Source: Cohnella zeiphila (GTDB taxonomy: Bacteria; Bacillota; Bacilli; Paenibacillales; Paenibacillaceae). From it: a DNA stretch of 64,000 nt. The DNA lies in NCBI RefSeq assembly GCF_014212055.1, contig NZ_JACJVO010000028.1, forward strand, positions 165,944-229,943, read 5' to 3'. A program made the position numbers and the translations under genes. This document shows, piece by piece, positions 22,894 to 32,399 of the stretch. How positions within the stretch are numbered: position 1 is the stretch's first letter; each line of letters begins with the position of its first letter. The notes beneath the pieces are model-generated. The model saw nothing but the letters and a program-made list of their open reading frames with translations. It was not told where the DNA came from and searched no databases.

Positions 22894-24868
22894 TCAACTC
22901 GCGATCGACACGATCCGCACATTGTCGATCGACGCCGTCAACGCCGCCAATTCCGGTCATCCGGGATTGCCCATGGGCGCCGCGCCGATGGCGTACGCCC
23001 TTTGGGCCGAGCATTTGAACCACAACCCCGCCAACGCCAAGTGGTTCAACCGCGACCGTTTCGTGCTGTCGGCCGGACACGGTTCCGCCTTGCTGTACAG
23101 CTTGCTGCATCTGTTCGGGTATCAGGTGTCGATCGATGACCTGAAAAATTTCCGCAAGCTGAACAGCCGGACGCCGGGCCATCCCGAATACGGGCACACC
23201 GACGGCGTCGAAGCGACGACGGGACCGCTCGGCCAAGGCGTCGCCATGGCGGTCGGGATGGCGATGGCCGAGGCGCACTTGGCCGCGAAATTCAATCAGG
23301 AAGGTTTTCCGGTCGTCGATCATTATACTTACGCGCTCGTCGGCGACGGATGCCTCATGGAAGGCATCTCCTACGAAGCGATGTCCATGGCCGGGCATAT
23401 GAAGCTCGGCAAGCTGATCGTGCTTTACGATTCCAACGACATTTCGCTGGACGGAGAGCTGAACCTGAGCTTCGGCGAGAACGTCCGCCAGCGGGCGGAG
23501 TCGCAGAACTGGCATTACCTGCGCGTCGAGGACGGCAACGACATCGCGGCGATCTCCAAGGCGATCGCGTCGGCCAAGCAGCATGCCGATCGGCCGACGA
23601 TCATCGAGGTGCGCACGATTATCGGCTATGGGAGCAAAAAGGTAGCCGGCACGAACAAGGCGCACGGCAATCCGCTCGGCAAGGAAGAAGCCAAGGCGAC
23701 CAAAGCGGTTTACGGCTGGCCGTATGAAGAAGAATTCACCGTTCCGGAGACGGTTCGGGCACATTTCGAGCAGTTCAAGCAGCAGGGCGGCGCCAAGGAA
23801 GCGGAATGGAATAAGCTGTTCGCCGCCTACAAGGCGAAGCATCCGGAGCAGGGACGGGAATTGGAGTCCGCGATCGCCGGCGATGTGAAGGTAGACGCTG
23901 CGGACATTCCGACGTACGATACCTCGAAGACGTTGTCGACCCGGGTCGCAAGCGGCGAAGCGATCAACCATTACGTGAAAACCGTCCCGGGCCTGTTCGG
24001 CGGAAGCGCGGACTTGTCGCATTCGACGATGACGGACATGAGCGGCGAGCCGGCGTTCGCGGTCGAATCCTACGCCGGACGCAACATCTACTTCGGCGTC
24101 CGGGAGCATGCGATGGGCGCGGCCGGCAACGGTCTGGCGCTGCACGGCGGCGTCAACCCGTTCGTGAGCACGTTCTTCGTGTTCAGCGATTACCTGCGTC
24201 CGTCCATTCGGCTGGCGGCTCTGCAGAAGCTGCCCGTCATCTACTTGTTCACGCACGACTCCATCGCCGTCGGGGAAGACGGGCCGACCCACGAGCCGGT
24301 CGAGCACCTGGCCGCGCTGCGCACCATTCCGGGGCTGACGGTCATCCGTCCTTCCGACGCCAACGAGACGGCAAGCGCCTGGGCTTATGCGCTGGAGCAT
24401 AAGGAAGGTCCTGTTGCGCTCATTCTGAGCCGCCAGAACCTGCCGATTTTCGAGGAGACCAAGGGCAACAAGGATCAGGTGGCCAAGGGCGGCTACGTTC
24501 TAGCCGAGAGCGGCGGAGAGCCGGACGTCATCCTGATCGCGACGGGCTCGGAAGTGTCGCTGGCCGTCTTGGCGAAGGCGGAGCTCGAGAAGGATGGCAC
24601 GAACGTTCGCGTCGTCGCCATGCCGAGCCGGGAGCTGTTCGACCGCCAGCCTGAAGCTTACAAGCAAAGCGTGCTTCCCGACGCCGTAACGAAGCGGCTC
24701 GCCATCGAAGCCGGCATCTCGCTCGGCTGGGACCGGTACGCGGGAGCCGGCGGGAAAGTACTGTCGATCGACACCTTCGGCGCTTCGGGCCCGGGAGGCG
24801 CAGTTCTGGAGCATTTCGGCTTCTCGGTCGCGAACGTTGTTCGTTTGGCTCGAGAATTGACGAAATAA
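22871..24868 (+). CDS. tkt: Transketolase
   Basis: 665 residues from ATG 6 bases after GGGAG, inside the end of zwf (translational coupling). Thiamine-diphosphate motifs are clear: NAANSGHPGLPMGAAPMAYALW, the GDG...N pocket as LVGDGCLMEGISYEAMSMAG...DSND, and the Pyr domain GVREHAMGAAGNGLALHGG. It transfers two-carbon ketol units between pentose and other sugar phosphates in the non-oxidative branch. The C-terminal domain is complete (RLAIEAGISLGWDRYAG). Second gene of the zwf-tkt-tal-gnd operon. Confidence 0.95.
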
Positions 24869-24907
24869 AATATTAACCACATTAATTAATCTGGAGGCGG
24901 AACAAAC

Positions 24908-25573
24908 ATGAAATTTTTCATCGACACGGCTAACCTGGCGGACATCAAAAAAGCGTATCAAGTCGGCGTTCTCTCCGGCGTCACGACGAATCCTTCGCTC
25001 GTGGCGAAGGAAGGCGTCAAGTTCGAAGACCGCATCGAACAGATTCTGAAGGAAGTGCCGGAAGTCGAATCGGTATCCGCCGAAGTCACGCCGGACGCCG
25101 TCACGGCGGAGCAGATGATCGCGCAAGCCGAAGAGCTGATCAAGATCAACAATTACGACAAGAACATCACGATCAAGCTGCCGATGACGCTGGCCGGTCT
25201 GGAAGCCTGCCGTTACCTGACCAAGAAAGGCGTCAAGACGAACGTCACGCTTATCTTCACTGTCAACCAGGCGCTGCTGGCGGCCCGCGCCGGCGCCACG
25301 TACGTCTCTCCGTTCCTCGGCCGCCTGGACGACATCTCCGAAGACGGCGTTCAGCTGGTGACGAAGATCGCCGAGATGTTCCGCACGCACAACATCGAGT
25401 CGCAGATCATCGCCGCTTCCGTTCGCCACCCGGATCACGTGACCCGCGTCGCCATGGCGGGCGCGCATATCGCCACGATTCCGTTCTCCGTCATCGAACA
25501 GATCGCCAAGCACCCGCTGACGGAGCAAGGTCTCGAAAAGTTCGCCGCCGATTGGAAAAAAGCCGTTCAATAA
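24908..25573 (+). CDS. tal: Transaldolase, short (TalC/MipB-type)
   Basis: 221 residues, the size of the small TalC/fructose-6-phosphate aldolase subfamily. Motifs are MKFFIDTANLADIKKAYQVGVLSGVTTNPSL, the Schiff-base lysine in ITIKLPMTLAGL, NVTLIFTVNQALLAARAGATYVSPFLGRLDD and ASVRHPDHV. It interconverts sedoheptulose 7-phosphate plus glyceraldehyde 3-phosphate with erythrose 4-phosphate plus fructose 6-phosphate. GGAGG is well placed 10 bases before ATG. Third gene of the pentose phosphate operon. Confidence 0.94.
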   Translation: MKFFIDTANLADIKKAYQVGVLSGVTTNPSLVAKEGVKFEDRIEQILKEVPEVESVSAEVTPDAVTAEQMIAQAEELIKINNYDKNITIKLPMTLAGLEACRYLTKKGVKTNVTLIFTVNQALLAARAGATYVSPFLGRLDDISEDGVQLVTKIAEMFRTHNIESQIIAASVRHPDHVTRVAMAGAHIATIPFSVIEQIAKHPLTEQGLEKFAADWKKAVQ

Positions 25574-25606
25574 ATAGAAAAAGCATGGGATAGGAGGCGG
25601 TAGAGA

Positions 25607-27019
25607 ATGAGCAAGCAGCAAATCGGCGTGGTCGGCTTGGCCGTCATGGGCAAGAACCTCGCGATGAATATCGAGAGCAAAGGATTCTCCGTATCCGTCT
25701 ACAACCGGTCTCCGGAGAAAACGAATGAACTGCTTGAAGAAGCGAAAGGACGGAACTTCGTCGGCACTTTTAGCGTCGAGGAATTCGTGCAGTCGCTGGA
25801 GACGCCGCGCAAAATCCTGATCATGGTCAAAGCCGGCGGGCCGACCGACGACACGATCAACCAGCTCGTGCCTTACCTTGACGAGGGCGACATTCTGATC
25901 GACGGAGGCAACGCCTACTTCCCGGATACGCAGCGTCGGAACCGGGAGCTGCAGGCGAAGGGTCTTCGCTTCATCGGGGCGGGCGTATCCGGCGGGGAAG
26001 AGGGCGCGTTGAAAGGCCCGGCGATTATGCCGGGCGGCCAGCGCGACGCTTACGAGCTCGTCGAACCGATTCTGACCGCCATCTCGGCGAAGGTGAACGG
26101 CGACCCGTGCTCGACCTATATCGGCGCAGACGGCGCCGGTCACTACGTCAAGATGGTGCACAACGGCATCGAGTACGGAGACATGCAGCTCATCGGCGAG
26201 GCTTACCATCTGCTGAAGGATGTCCTGGGCCTGAGCACGAGCGAGCTTCACGAGATTTTCTCCGAATGGAACAAAGGGGAGCTGGACAGCTACCTGATCG
26301 AGATTACCGCGGACATCTTCTCGAAGACGGATCCGGAGACGGGCAAGCCGATGGTGGACGTCATCCTGGATTCGGCCGGCCAGAAGGGGACCGGCAAGTG
26401 GACGAGCCAGAGCTCGCTGGATCTCGGCGTTCCGCTCTCCATCATAACCGAGTCCGTGTTCGCGCGCTTCATCTCCGCGATGAAGGACGAGCGCGTCGCC
26501 GCCAGCCGGAAGCTGTCCGGTCCGGCAGCGGCAGGCTACGACGGGGACCGTCGCGAATTCGTCGAGGCCGTGCGCAAGGCGCTGTATGCCAGCAAGATCG
26601 CGTCCTACGCGCAAGGCTTCGCCCAGATGCGGGCCGCTTCCGAAGCTTACGGCTGGAACCTGCAGTACGGCAACATCGCGATGATCTTCCGCGGCGGCTG
26701 CATCATCCGCGCCCGGTTCCTGCAGAACATCAAGGACGCCTACGACCGCGATCCGGAGCTCAAAAATCTGCTGCTGGACGAATACTTCGGCGGCATCGTG
26801 AGAGACTACCAGGACGCATGGCGCAAAGTCGTATCGGTCGCCGTCACGAAGGGAATCCCGGTTCCCGCATTCGCCTCCGCGCTGGCGTACTACGACAGCT
26901 ACCGCACCGAACGGCTGCCGGCCAATCTGCTGCAAGCGCAGCGGGATTATTTCGGCGCGCATACGTTCGAGCGGGTCGACAAGAGCGGAAGCTTCCACTT
27001 CCAGTGGATGGATCACTGA
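25607..27019 (+). CDS. gnd: 6-phosphogluconate dehydrogenase (decarboxylating, NADP)
   Basis: 470 residues, the full length of the classical dimeric enzyme. It has the Rossmann motif IGVVGLAVMGKNLAMNIESKG with Arg in NRSPEKT for NADP, ISGGEEGA-like GAGVSGGEEGALKGPAIMPG, and the catalytic HYVKMVHNGIEYGDMQL. Product of the reaction is ribulose 5-phosphate plus CO2 and NADPH. AGGAGG lies upstream with 12 bases to ATG. It closes the operon, which ends at a strong terminator at 27025. Confidence 0.95.
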   Translation: MSKQQIGVVGLAVMGKNLAMNIESKGFSVSVYNRSPEKTNELLEEAKGRNFVGTFSVEEFVQSLETPRKILIMVKAGGPTDDTINQLVPYLDEGDILIDGGNAYFPDTQRRNRELQAKGLRFIGAGVSGGEEGALKGPAIMPGGQRDAYELVEPILTAISAKVNGDPCSTYIGADGAGHYVKMVHNGIEYGDMQLIGEAYHLLKDVLGLSTSELHEIFSEWNKGELDSYLIEITADIFSKTDPETGKPMVDVILDSAGQKGTGKWTSQSSLDLGVPLSIITESVFARFISAMKDERVAASRKLSGPAAAGYDGDRREFVEAVRKALYASKIASYAQGFAQMRAASEAYGWNLQYGNIAMIFRGGCIIRARFLQNIKDAYDRDPELKNLLLDEYFGGIVRDYQDAWRKVVSVAVTKGIPVPAFASALAYYDSYRTERLPANLLQAQRDYFGAHTFERVDKSGSFHFQWMDH

Positions 27020-27024
27020 ATATA

Positions 27025-27058
27025 AAAACTCGCCCCTGTGACCGGGGGCGAGTTTTTT
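27025..27058 (+). terminator. Terminator of the zwf-tkt-tal-gnd operon
   Basis: AAAACTCGCCCC and GGGGCGAGTTTTTT form a 12-bp stem with a short loop and T-tract. The 215 bases between it and 27275 hold no supported feature. Confidence 0.92.
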
Positions 27059-27274
27059 CATTTCTTCGGTTCATCTTATTTGCTCATGGAATGATCCGCT
27101 TAGACATATGAACCGGAAAACCTCCGCTTATTTCGATCAGATGGCGCCCATTGCCGTCTATAAACGATCATATAGGGAGTTTTCCCTTTTAATCGCAATA
27201 ATCGGCAGCGCTGGCCGAATGGCATGGAGATTTTCCGGTTCGCGGCCGTTCGAGGTCCCTGGAGGAACGAAGCT

Positions 27275-27502
27275 TCAAGCCTGAATATAGAAAATGATGT
27301 CCCGGCCGTTCTTCTGCGGTTCCTGAACGAGCGTGTAGCCGTGCTTGACGACTTCCTCCGGAACGTTCCGGAAGGAAGAGGGGCAGTCGGCGATCACTTG
27401 CAGCAGTTGTCCCGGCTGCATCTCCTTGAGCGTATCGAGCGTATAGATCACCGGATAGGGGCAGGATTCTCCCCGGACATCCAGCGCGAAATCAATGGAC
27501 AT
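27275..27502 (-). CDS. yedF: TusA-family sulfurtransferase, YedF-like
   Basis: 75 residues with the TusA/SirA core: LDVRGESCPYPVIYTLDTLKEMQPGQLLQVIADCP, where Cys of CPYP is the sulfur-carrying residue, then the SSFRNVPEEVVKHGYTL segment. It overlaps the yedE transporter gene by 11 bases and is transcribed after it. In this pair, sulfur (or selenium) imported by YedE is thought to be handed to the small carrier. ATG follows GGGAG by 9 bases. The family is certain; the physiological acceptor is not. Confidence 0.9.
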   Translation of the reverse strand: MSIDFALDVRGESCPYPVIYTLDTLKEMQPGQLLQVIADCPSSFRNVPEEVVKHGYTLVQEPQKNGRDIIFYIQA

Positions 27503-28700
27503 TTTTGGCGGCTCCCTTCCGGAATCCGGTTCCGAACCGGTAGTGGTTCTGCCAGTATCTCGCGATGGCGAATAGGAGGCCGAGCACGATCAGAGTAGCC
27601 GCGATCGCGCCGCCCGCTCCGAATTTGTCGATCAGGTTGATTTTCGAACCGGTCTCGACAAGACGCCGATAGATGAACGTATGGTCCCAGGCATAAGCCA
27701 GCAAGCCGGCGCCGGCGATATTGCCGATGAACACCGGCAGGAACACGACCTGGCCTTCCATGAGCCGGTACATCATCCCGGTCTCGCACCCGCCGGCCAT
27801 CACGATGCCCAGGCCGAACAGGACGCCGCCGATCAGCGTGCTGGGAGCGGCGATCTTCGTGATCGGGTCCATGCCGTTGGCCAGAATGATGACGAGCGTA
27901 ACGACCGAGCTGACCGCCATGCCCACGAGAATCGCCTTCGTCATCGTGGCCCGCCCGCTGATCCACAGATCGCGGAACGCGGAGGTGAAGCAGATTTGGC
28001 CCCGCTCGATCAGGATGCCGAACAGAGCCCCGAACAGCGCGGCGACGCCAAGCATCTTATGGCCGGAGACGAAGAAGCAAACGATCAGGATCGCGTACGC
28101 CAGCGCCGCCAATCCGCCCAGCAAAGGCTGAATCCGTCCCGACGCGGCGCGCGCCGGCTCGACGGGACCCTTGATCAGGCGAGGCTTGCCTTTCCACCAG
28201 GAGGCGCCGATCAGCTTGACCCCGAGATACGTTCCGATGGCGGTCGAGGCCATGAAGATCCAGGAGTGCAGCGAGAACTGCGGCACGCCCGTAAAGAAGG
28301 CGGCCAGGTTGCAGCCCAGCGCCAGCCGCGCGCCGAAGCCGGCTACGATGCCTCCCGCGAACGCCTGCGCCCAGCGCCTCTTCTGCCGGGGAATCCGCAG
28401 CTTGAAGTTGTTGTTGAGCAGAACCATGACGAGAGCGCCGGCGAACATCCCCCAGACGATCCAGCCGTCCGTTCGGGTCACGGGATTGCCCTGCATGCCG
28501 ATCAGCTTGAAGTAGCCCCAATCGGACACGTCCGCGCCGAACCATTCCATCACGTGCCCGCCGAGGCGGGTGAATTCGCCGGTAACGGCCCAGACGGTCT
28601 TCGTAATGCCGAAGTATACTGCGCTCAAGACTCCCGCGAGCGCCATCGCGAGATAAGGACTCCAGTAATTCAGAATCCATTTGCGGTACAAAGCTTTCAT
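27492..28700 (-). CDS. yedE: YeeE/YedE family transporter
   Basis: About 402 residues and at least eight hydrophobic helices. It carries the duplicated YeeE/YedE signature with conserved Cys: GARLALGCNLAAFFTGVPQFSLHSWIF and later ERGQICFTSAFRDLW and MAGGCETGMMYRLMEGQ. The Cys residues line the thiosulfate path in the characterised TsuA. Start is uncertain: ATG 28700 or TTG 28712. It is followed by the TusA-like yedF gene, so it probably imports thiosulfate or another sulfur/selenium species for that carrier. Confidence 0.88.
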   Translation of the reverse strand: MKALYRKWILNYWSPYLAMALAGVLSAVYFGITKTVWAVTGEFTRLGGHVMEWFGADVSDWGYFKLIGMQGNPVTRTDGWIVWGMFAGALVMVLLNNNFKLRIPRQKRRWAQAFAGGIVAGFGARLALGCNLAAFFTGVPQFSLHSWIFMASTAIGTYLGVKLIGASWWKGKPRLIKGPVEPARAASGRIQPLLGGLAALAYAILIVCFFVSGHKMLGVAALFGALFGILIERGQICFTSAFRDLWISGRATMTKAILVGMAVSSVVTLVIILANGMDPITKIAAPSTLIGGVLFGLGIVMAGGCETGMMYRLMEGQVVFLPVFIGNIAGAGLLAYAWDHTFIYRRLVETGSKINLIDKFGAGGAIAATLIVLGLLFAIARYWQNHYRFGTGFRKGAAKNVH

Positions 28701-28774
28701 CTCGTGTCTCAACCATCCTTTGGGATTCGAAATGCCAGCATCTATCTTACTATATTTTTTTCAGCGGGGTAATC

Positions 28775-28803
28775 TTGAATTATCGAATGCCCTGTGCTAT
28801 CAT
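28775..28803 (+). promoter_or_regulatory. Sigma-A promoter for the tandem T-box leader
   Basis: TTGAAT (28775-28780) and TATCAT (28798-28803) with a 17-base spacer, about 20 bases before the first T-box. Confidence 0.65.
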
Positions 28804-28822
28804 GAGTGCCAACATATCGGGC

Positions 28823-29126
28823 AATGATGGGAAAAAATGACGAAGGCGCTTATGACCAGAGAGCAGAGGGATAGCTGAGACCTTTGCCGTAATCCTTCGC
28901 CAGAAGTCGTCCCGGAGCTTTCGACCGAAAGCAGGGCCAGCCGGGCCCGGGCGAGTAGGCTTGAACGGAATGGCACACGTTATCGTGCTTGAGGTGCGCG
29001 CATCGTACCTCATGAGGCCGGAACCGCGAGGTGTCCGGCGAATCAGGGTGGTACCGCGAAACGTTCCCCTTTCGTCCCTAGCCGCGACAGGCGCTTTCTG
29101 TCGGCTGCGGACGAAGGGGGGTTTTT
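28823..29126 (+). ncRNA. T-box riboswitch 1 of a tandem pair, valine specifier
   Basis: Stem I has GGGA/TCCC and GAAGG/CCTTC helices around a specifier loop with AGAA-GTC-G; GTC (28906-28908) is a valine codon followed by the expected purine. The AGAGAG element and the T-box core AGGGTGGTACCGCG (29045-29058) are present. A terminator (CCCCTTTCGTCC pairing with GGACGAAGGGG, then TTTTT) ends at 29126, so this copy has its own expression platform. It is a near-duplicate of the following T-box with a period of 322 bases. Confidence 0.92.
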
Positions 29127-29142
29127 GATTTTTCATATCCAT

Positions 29143-29456
29143 GCGATGATGGGAAAAAATGACGAAGGCGCTTATGCCCAGAGAGCAGAGGGATTGCTGA
29201 GACCTCTGCCGTAATCCTTCGCCAGAAGTCGTCCCGGAGCTTTCGACCGAAAGCCGGGGCCGGAATCGGCCCGGAAGAGTAGGCTTGAACGGAATGGCGC
29301 ACGTTATCGCGCTTGAGGTGCGCGAGTCGCTCCTCGTGAGGCCGGAACCGCGAGGTGTCCGGCGAATCAGGGTGGTACCGCGAAAGTTCCCCTTTCGTCC
29401 CTTGCCGCAGCAGCATGCTGTCCGACGGCTTAGGAGGAAAGGGGAAATTTCTTTTG
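29143..29456 (+). ncRNA. T-box riboswitch 2 of a tandem pair, valine specifier
   Basis: Nearly identical to the preceding element. GTC specifier at 29228-29230, T-box core at 29369-29382, and terminator stem TTCCCCTTT / AAAGGGGAA with ATTTCTTTT ending at 29456, 16 bases before ilvB. Differences cluster in the terminator loop and the apical stems. Two in-series T-boxes reading the same tRNA would sharpen the response to valine starvation. Confidence 0.92.
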
Positions 29457-29471
29457 CGGAGGATGAAGACC

Positions 29472-31190
29472 ATGGAAAAATCGTTGAACCGCGCCGGACG
29501 GGAGGAATTGACCGGCTCGGACATTCTGCTGCGCTGCCTGCTTGCGGAGGGGACGGAATGCGTATTCGGGTATCCGGGAGGCAGCGTGCTGCCGATTTAC
29601 GACGCGATGGTCGATCGCCCGGGCTTTAAGCACGTCTTGACCCGGCACGAGCAAGGGGCGATCCACGCGGCGGACGGTTACGCCCGCTCGACGGGCAAGA
29701 TCGGCGTATGCATGGCCACTTCGGGTCCCGGGGCGACCAATCTCGTGACCGGAATCGCGACCGCCTATATGGACTCGGTTCCGCTGGTCGTCATTACGGG
29801 CAACGTCCCGACGGCGGTCATGGGGACGGACGCGTTCCAGGAAGCCGATATCGTCAGCATCACGATGCCGGTCACGAAGCACAACTACTCCGTTCGCCAC
29901 GCTTCCGACCTGCCGCGCATCGTCCGCGAAGCGTTCCATATCGCCGGCACCGGCAGAAAAGGACCGGTGCTGATCGACATTCCGAAAGACGTATCCAGTC
30001 AAAAGGCGGTTTACGAGCCGGCCGACCGCATTCTTCCGAGGGGATACGAAGCGGCGCCGAGCCCGGATCCGAACGCGATCGACCGGCTGCTCCAAGCGAT
30101 CGGGGAATCGGAGAGGCCGATCGTCATCGCCGGCGGCGGCGTGGTCTACTCGCAGGCTGCCGACGAGCTGCTTGCCTTTATCGACCGAACCCGGATTCCG
30201 GTGACGACCACCTTTCTCGGCCTGGGCGGCTTTCCGAGCGCTCACGAGCTGTGGCTGGGAATGCCGGGCCACCACGGCACGTATGCGGCGAACACGGCTC
30301 TTCAGAACGCGGATCTGGTCATTTCGATCGGCGCGCGCTTCGACGACCGGGTCACGATGAAGACGGACGGGTTCGCTCCGAAGGCGAAGCGGATTGCCCA
30401 TCTCGATATCGATCCGGCCGAGATCGGCAAGAACATCCGAACCGATATCGCCTGCATCGGAGATATCAAGGACGTGCTCGCTTACGCCAACGCGAATGCC
30501 GTCCGCTCCCGCTCCGAAGCTTGGATTCGCACGGTTCAGGAATACAAAATCAAGCATCCGCTGCGTTATCGGGATTCCGAGACGGAGCTGAAGCCGCAAT
30601 TCGTCCTCGAAATGATCCACGAGACGACGGGAGGAGACGCGATCGTCACGACGGACGTCGGCCAGCACCAAATGTGGGTGGCTCAATATTACAAGTTCAA
30701 CCGCCCCCGATCGCTGGTCTCGTCCGGAGGCTTCGGCACGATGGGCTTCGGGTTTCCTTCGGCCGTCGGCGCCCAGATCGGGAATCCGGACCGTCTGGTC
30801 GTCTCCGTCAACGGCGACGGAGGCATGCAGATGTGCGCGCAGGAGATGGCGATCTGCGCCATCCATAAGCTTCCGGTCAAGATCGTCGTCCTCAACAACG
30901 AAGTGCTCGGAATGGTCAAGCAGCAGCAGGAGCTGATGTATGAGCGGCGGTACAGCCAGATCGATCTCGCGGGCAGTCCCGACTTTGTCAAGCTGGCCGA
31001 AGCTTACGGCATTCGGGCGCGGCGGGCGGCGACCAAGGAGGAAGCGGTCCTCGCCTGGCGGGAGGCGCTGGAGACGCCCGGACCGGCTCTTGTCGAATTC
31101 ATGGTACCGAAGGATGAGAACGTGTACCCGATGGTTCTGAGCGGAACGACGCTGGATCAGATGATCCTGGGGGATGCTGTGATAGAATAG
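29472..31190 (+). CDS. ilvB: Acetolactate synthase, large (catalytic) subunit
   Basis: 572 residues. Thiamine-diphosphate enzyme with the catalytic Glu in LTRHEQGAIHAADGYARSTGK, ATSGPGATNLVTGIATAYMDS, and the metal site GDGGMQMCAQEMAICAIHKLP...NNEVLGMV. It makes acetolactate and acetohydroxybutyrate for valine, leucine and isoleucine. ATG lies 9 bases after GGAGG. Regulated by two tandem valine T-boxes. Unusually, no ilvN regulatory-subunit gene follows; the next gene encodes a PatB-like lyase. Confidence 0.92.
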   Translation: MEKSLNRAGREELTGSDILLRCLLAEGTECVFGYPGGSVLPIYDAMVDRPGFKHVLTRHEQGAIHAADGYARSTGKIGVCMATSGPGATNLVTGIATAYMDSVPLVVITGNVPTAVMGTDAFQEADIVSITMPVTKHNYSVRHASDLPRIVREAFHIAGTGRKGPVLIDIPKDVSSQKAVYEPADRILPRGYEAAPSPDPNAIDRLLQAIGESERPIVIAGGGVVYSQAADELLAFIDRTRIPVTTTFLGLGGFPSAHELWLGMPGHHGTYAANTALQNADLVISIGARFDDRVTMKTDGFAPKAKRIAHLDIDPAEIGKNIRTDIACIGDIKDVLAYANANAVRSRSEAWIRTVQEYKIKHPLRYRDSETELKPQFVLEMIHETTGGDAIVTTDVGQHQMWVAQYYKFNRPRSLVSSGGFGTMGFGFPSAVGAQIGNPDRLVVSVNGDGGMQMCAQEMAICAIHKLPVKIVVLNNEVLGMVKQQQELMYERRYSQIDLAGSPDFVKLAEAYGIRARRAATKEEAVLAWREALETPGPALVEFMVPKDENVYPMVLSGTTLDQMILGDAVIE

Positions 31191-31209
31191 GAGGAAAGGG
31201 GGAGCGAAA

Positions 31210-32397
31210 ATGGACTTTGATTTCGATCAAGTATGGTACCGCGCGGGAACGAACGCCGTGAAGTGGGATGAGGAAGTTCTGCGAAAAACGTTCGAGCTGA
31301 AGGACGAGGGCGGCTACCTGCCGCTGTGGGTCGCCGATATGGACTTCCGGACGGCGCCGAACATCGTGGAAGCGTTGAGGAAGCGGGTCGAGCACGGCAT
31401 CTTTGGCTATGCCGTTCCGAAGGACGATTACTACGACGCGGTCTCTTGGTGGATGAACGAGCGGCACGGCTGGGAAATTCGCAAGGAATGGGTGACGACG
31501 ACGCCCGGAATCGTCCCGGCGCTGAACTTCGTCATCCGGGCGCTGACCGGCGAAGGGGACAACGTCCTGATTCAGGAGCCGGTATACGGACCTTTCCGCA
31601 AGGTAACGGAGAACAACGGAAGAATTCCGGTGAACAATCCGCTCCGGCTTATCGGCGGTCGCTATGAGATGGATTACGAGGATCTGGAGGAGAAAGCGAA
31701 AGATCCGCGCACCAAATTGCTGATCGTCTGCAGTCCGCACAATCCGGTCGGGAGAGTGTGGACGCCGGAAGAACTGCGGCGGGTAGGGGACATCTGCGTG
31801 CGGCACGGCGTCATCGTCGTATCGGACGAGATTCATCAGGACTTTATCCTTCCCGGGAACAAGCATACGGTCTATGCGACGTTGGGGGAGGCGTTCGCTC
31901 AGCAGGCCGTCATCTGCACGGCGCCGAGCAAAACGTTTAACCTGGCGTCCTTGCAGACCTCCAACCTGATCGTTCCGAATCCGGAGCTGAAGAAAAAAAT
32001 CGACGAGGAACTCGGCCGTTCCTCGATCGGTTCGCCCAATCTGATGGGAATCGTGGCCACGACGGCGGCCTATTCTCCTGAAGGGGCGCAATGGGTGGAC
32101 GCGATGCTTCGCTATTTGAACCTGAACTTGGACCGGATGGAGAGGTTCGTCGAACAACGGATGCCGAAGGCGAAATTCAGGAAGCAGGAAGGAACGTACC
32201 TGAGCTGGATCGACTTCTCCGGGCTCGGGCTCGAGCAGCCGGAGCTCGAGCGGCGGATTCGGGAAGAAGCCAAGGTTCTGCTGGATCCGGGTTCCTGGTT
32301 CGGCGAGGGCGGCGACGGATTCCTGAGGGTGAACGTGGCTTGTCCGTGGTCCATCCTGGAGGAGGCGCTGACTCGAATCGCCCGGGCGGTGAGCTAA
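31210..32397 (+). CDS. patB: MalY/PatB family PLP-dependent aminotransferase or C-S lyase
   Basis: 395 residues of fold-type I. Characteristic MalY/PatB features: LPLWVADMDFRTAPNIVEAL at the N-terminus, GIVPALNFVIRALT, CSPHNPVGRVWTPEEL, VSDEIHQDF and the PLP lysine in TAPSKTFNLASLQTSN. These enzymes cleave cystathionine or cysteine S-conjugates, though some act as aminotransferases. It starts 19 bases after ilvB behind AGGAAAGGGG, so it shares the valine T-box transcript. A transaminase role in branched-chain synthesis is possible but unproven. Confidence 0.88.
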   Translation: MDFDFDQVWYRAGTNAVKWDEEVLRKTFELKDEGGYLPLWVADMDFRTAPNIVEALRKRVEHGIFGYAVPKDDYYDAVSWWMNERHGWEIRKEWVTTTPGIVPALNFVIRALTGEGDNVLIQEPVYGPFRKVTENNGRIPVNNPLRLIGGRYEMDYEDLEEKAKDPRTKLLIVCSPHNPVGRVWTPEELRRVGDICVRHGVIVVSDEIHQDFILPGNKHTVYATLGEAFAQQAVICTAPSKTFNLASLQTSNLIVPNPELKKKIDEELGRSSIGSPNLMGIVATTAAYSPEGAQWVDAMLRYLNLNLDRMERFVEQRMPKAKFRKQEGTYLSWIDFSGLGLEQPELERRIREEAKVLLDPGSWFGEGGDGFLRVNVACPWSILEEALTRIARAVS

Positions 32398-32399
32398 TC

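Noticed and set aside
28823..29456. Tandem 322-base repeat as a mobile-element footprint
   Set aside because: Each unit is a complete T-box riboswitch with its own terminator; no terminal inverted repeats or transposase.
29078..29524. Minus-strand open frame across the second T-box
   Set aside because: It covers the structured RNA and the ilvB start, has no ribosome site, and repeats part of the frame at 28780-29142 because the RNA is duplicated.
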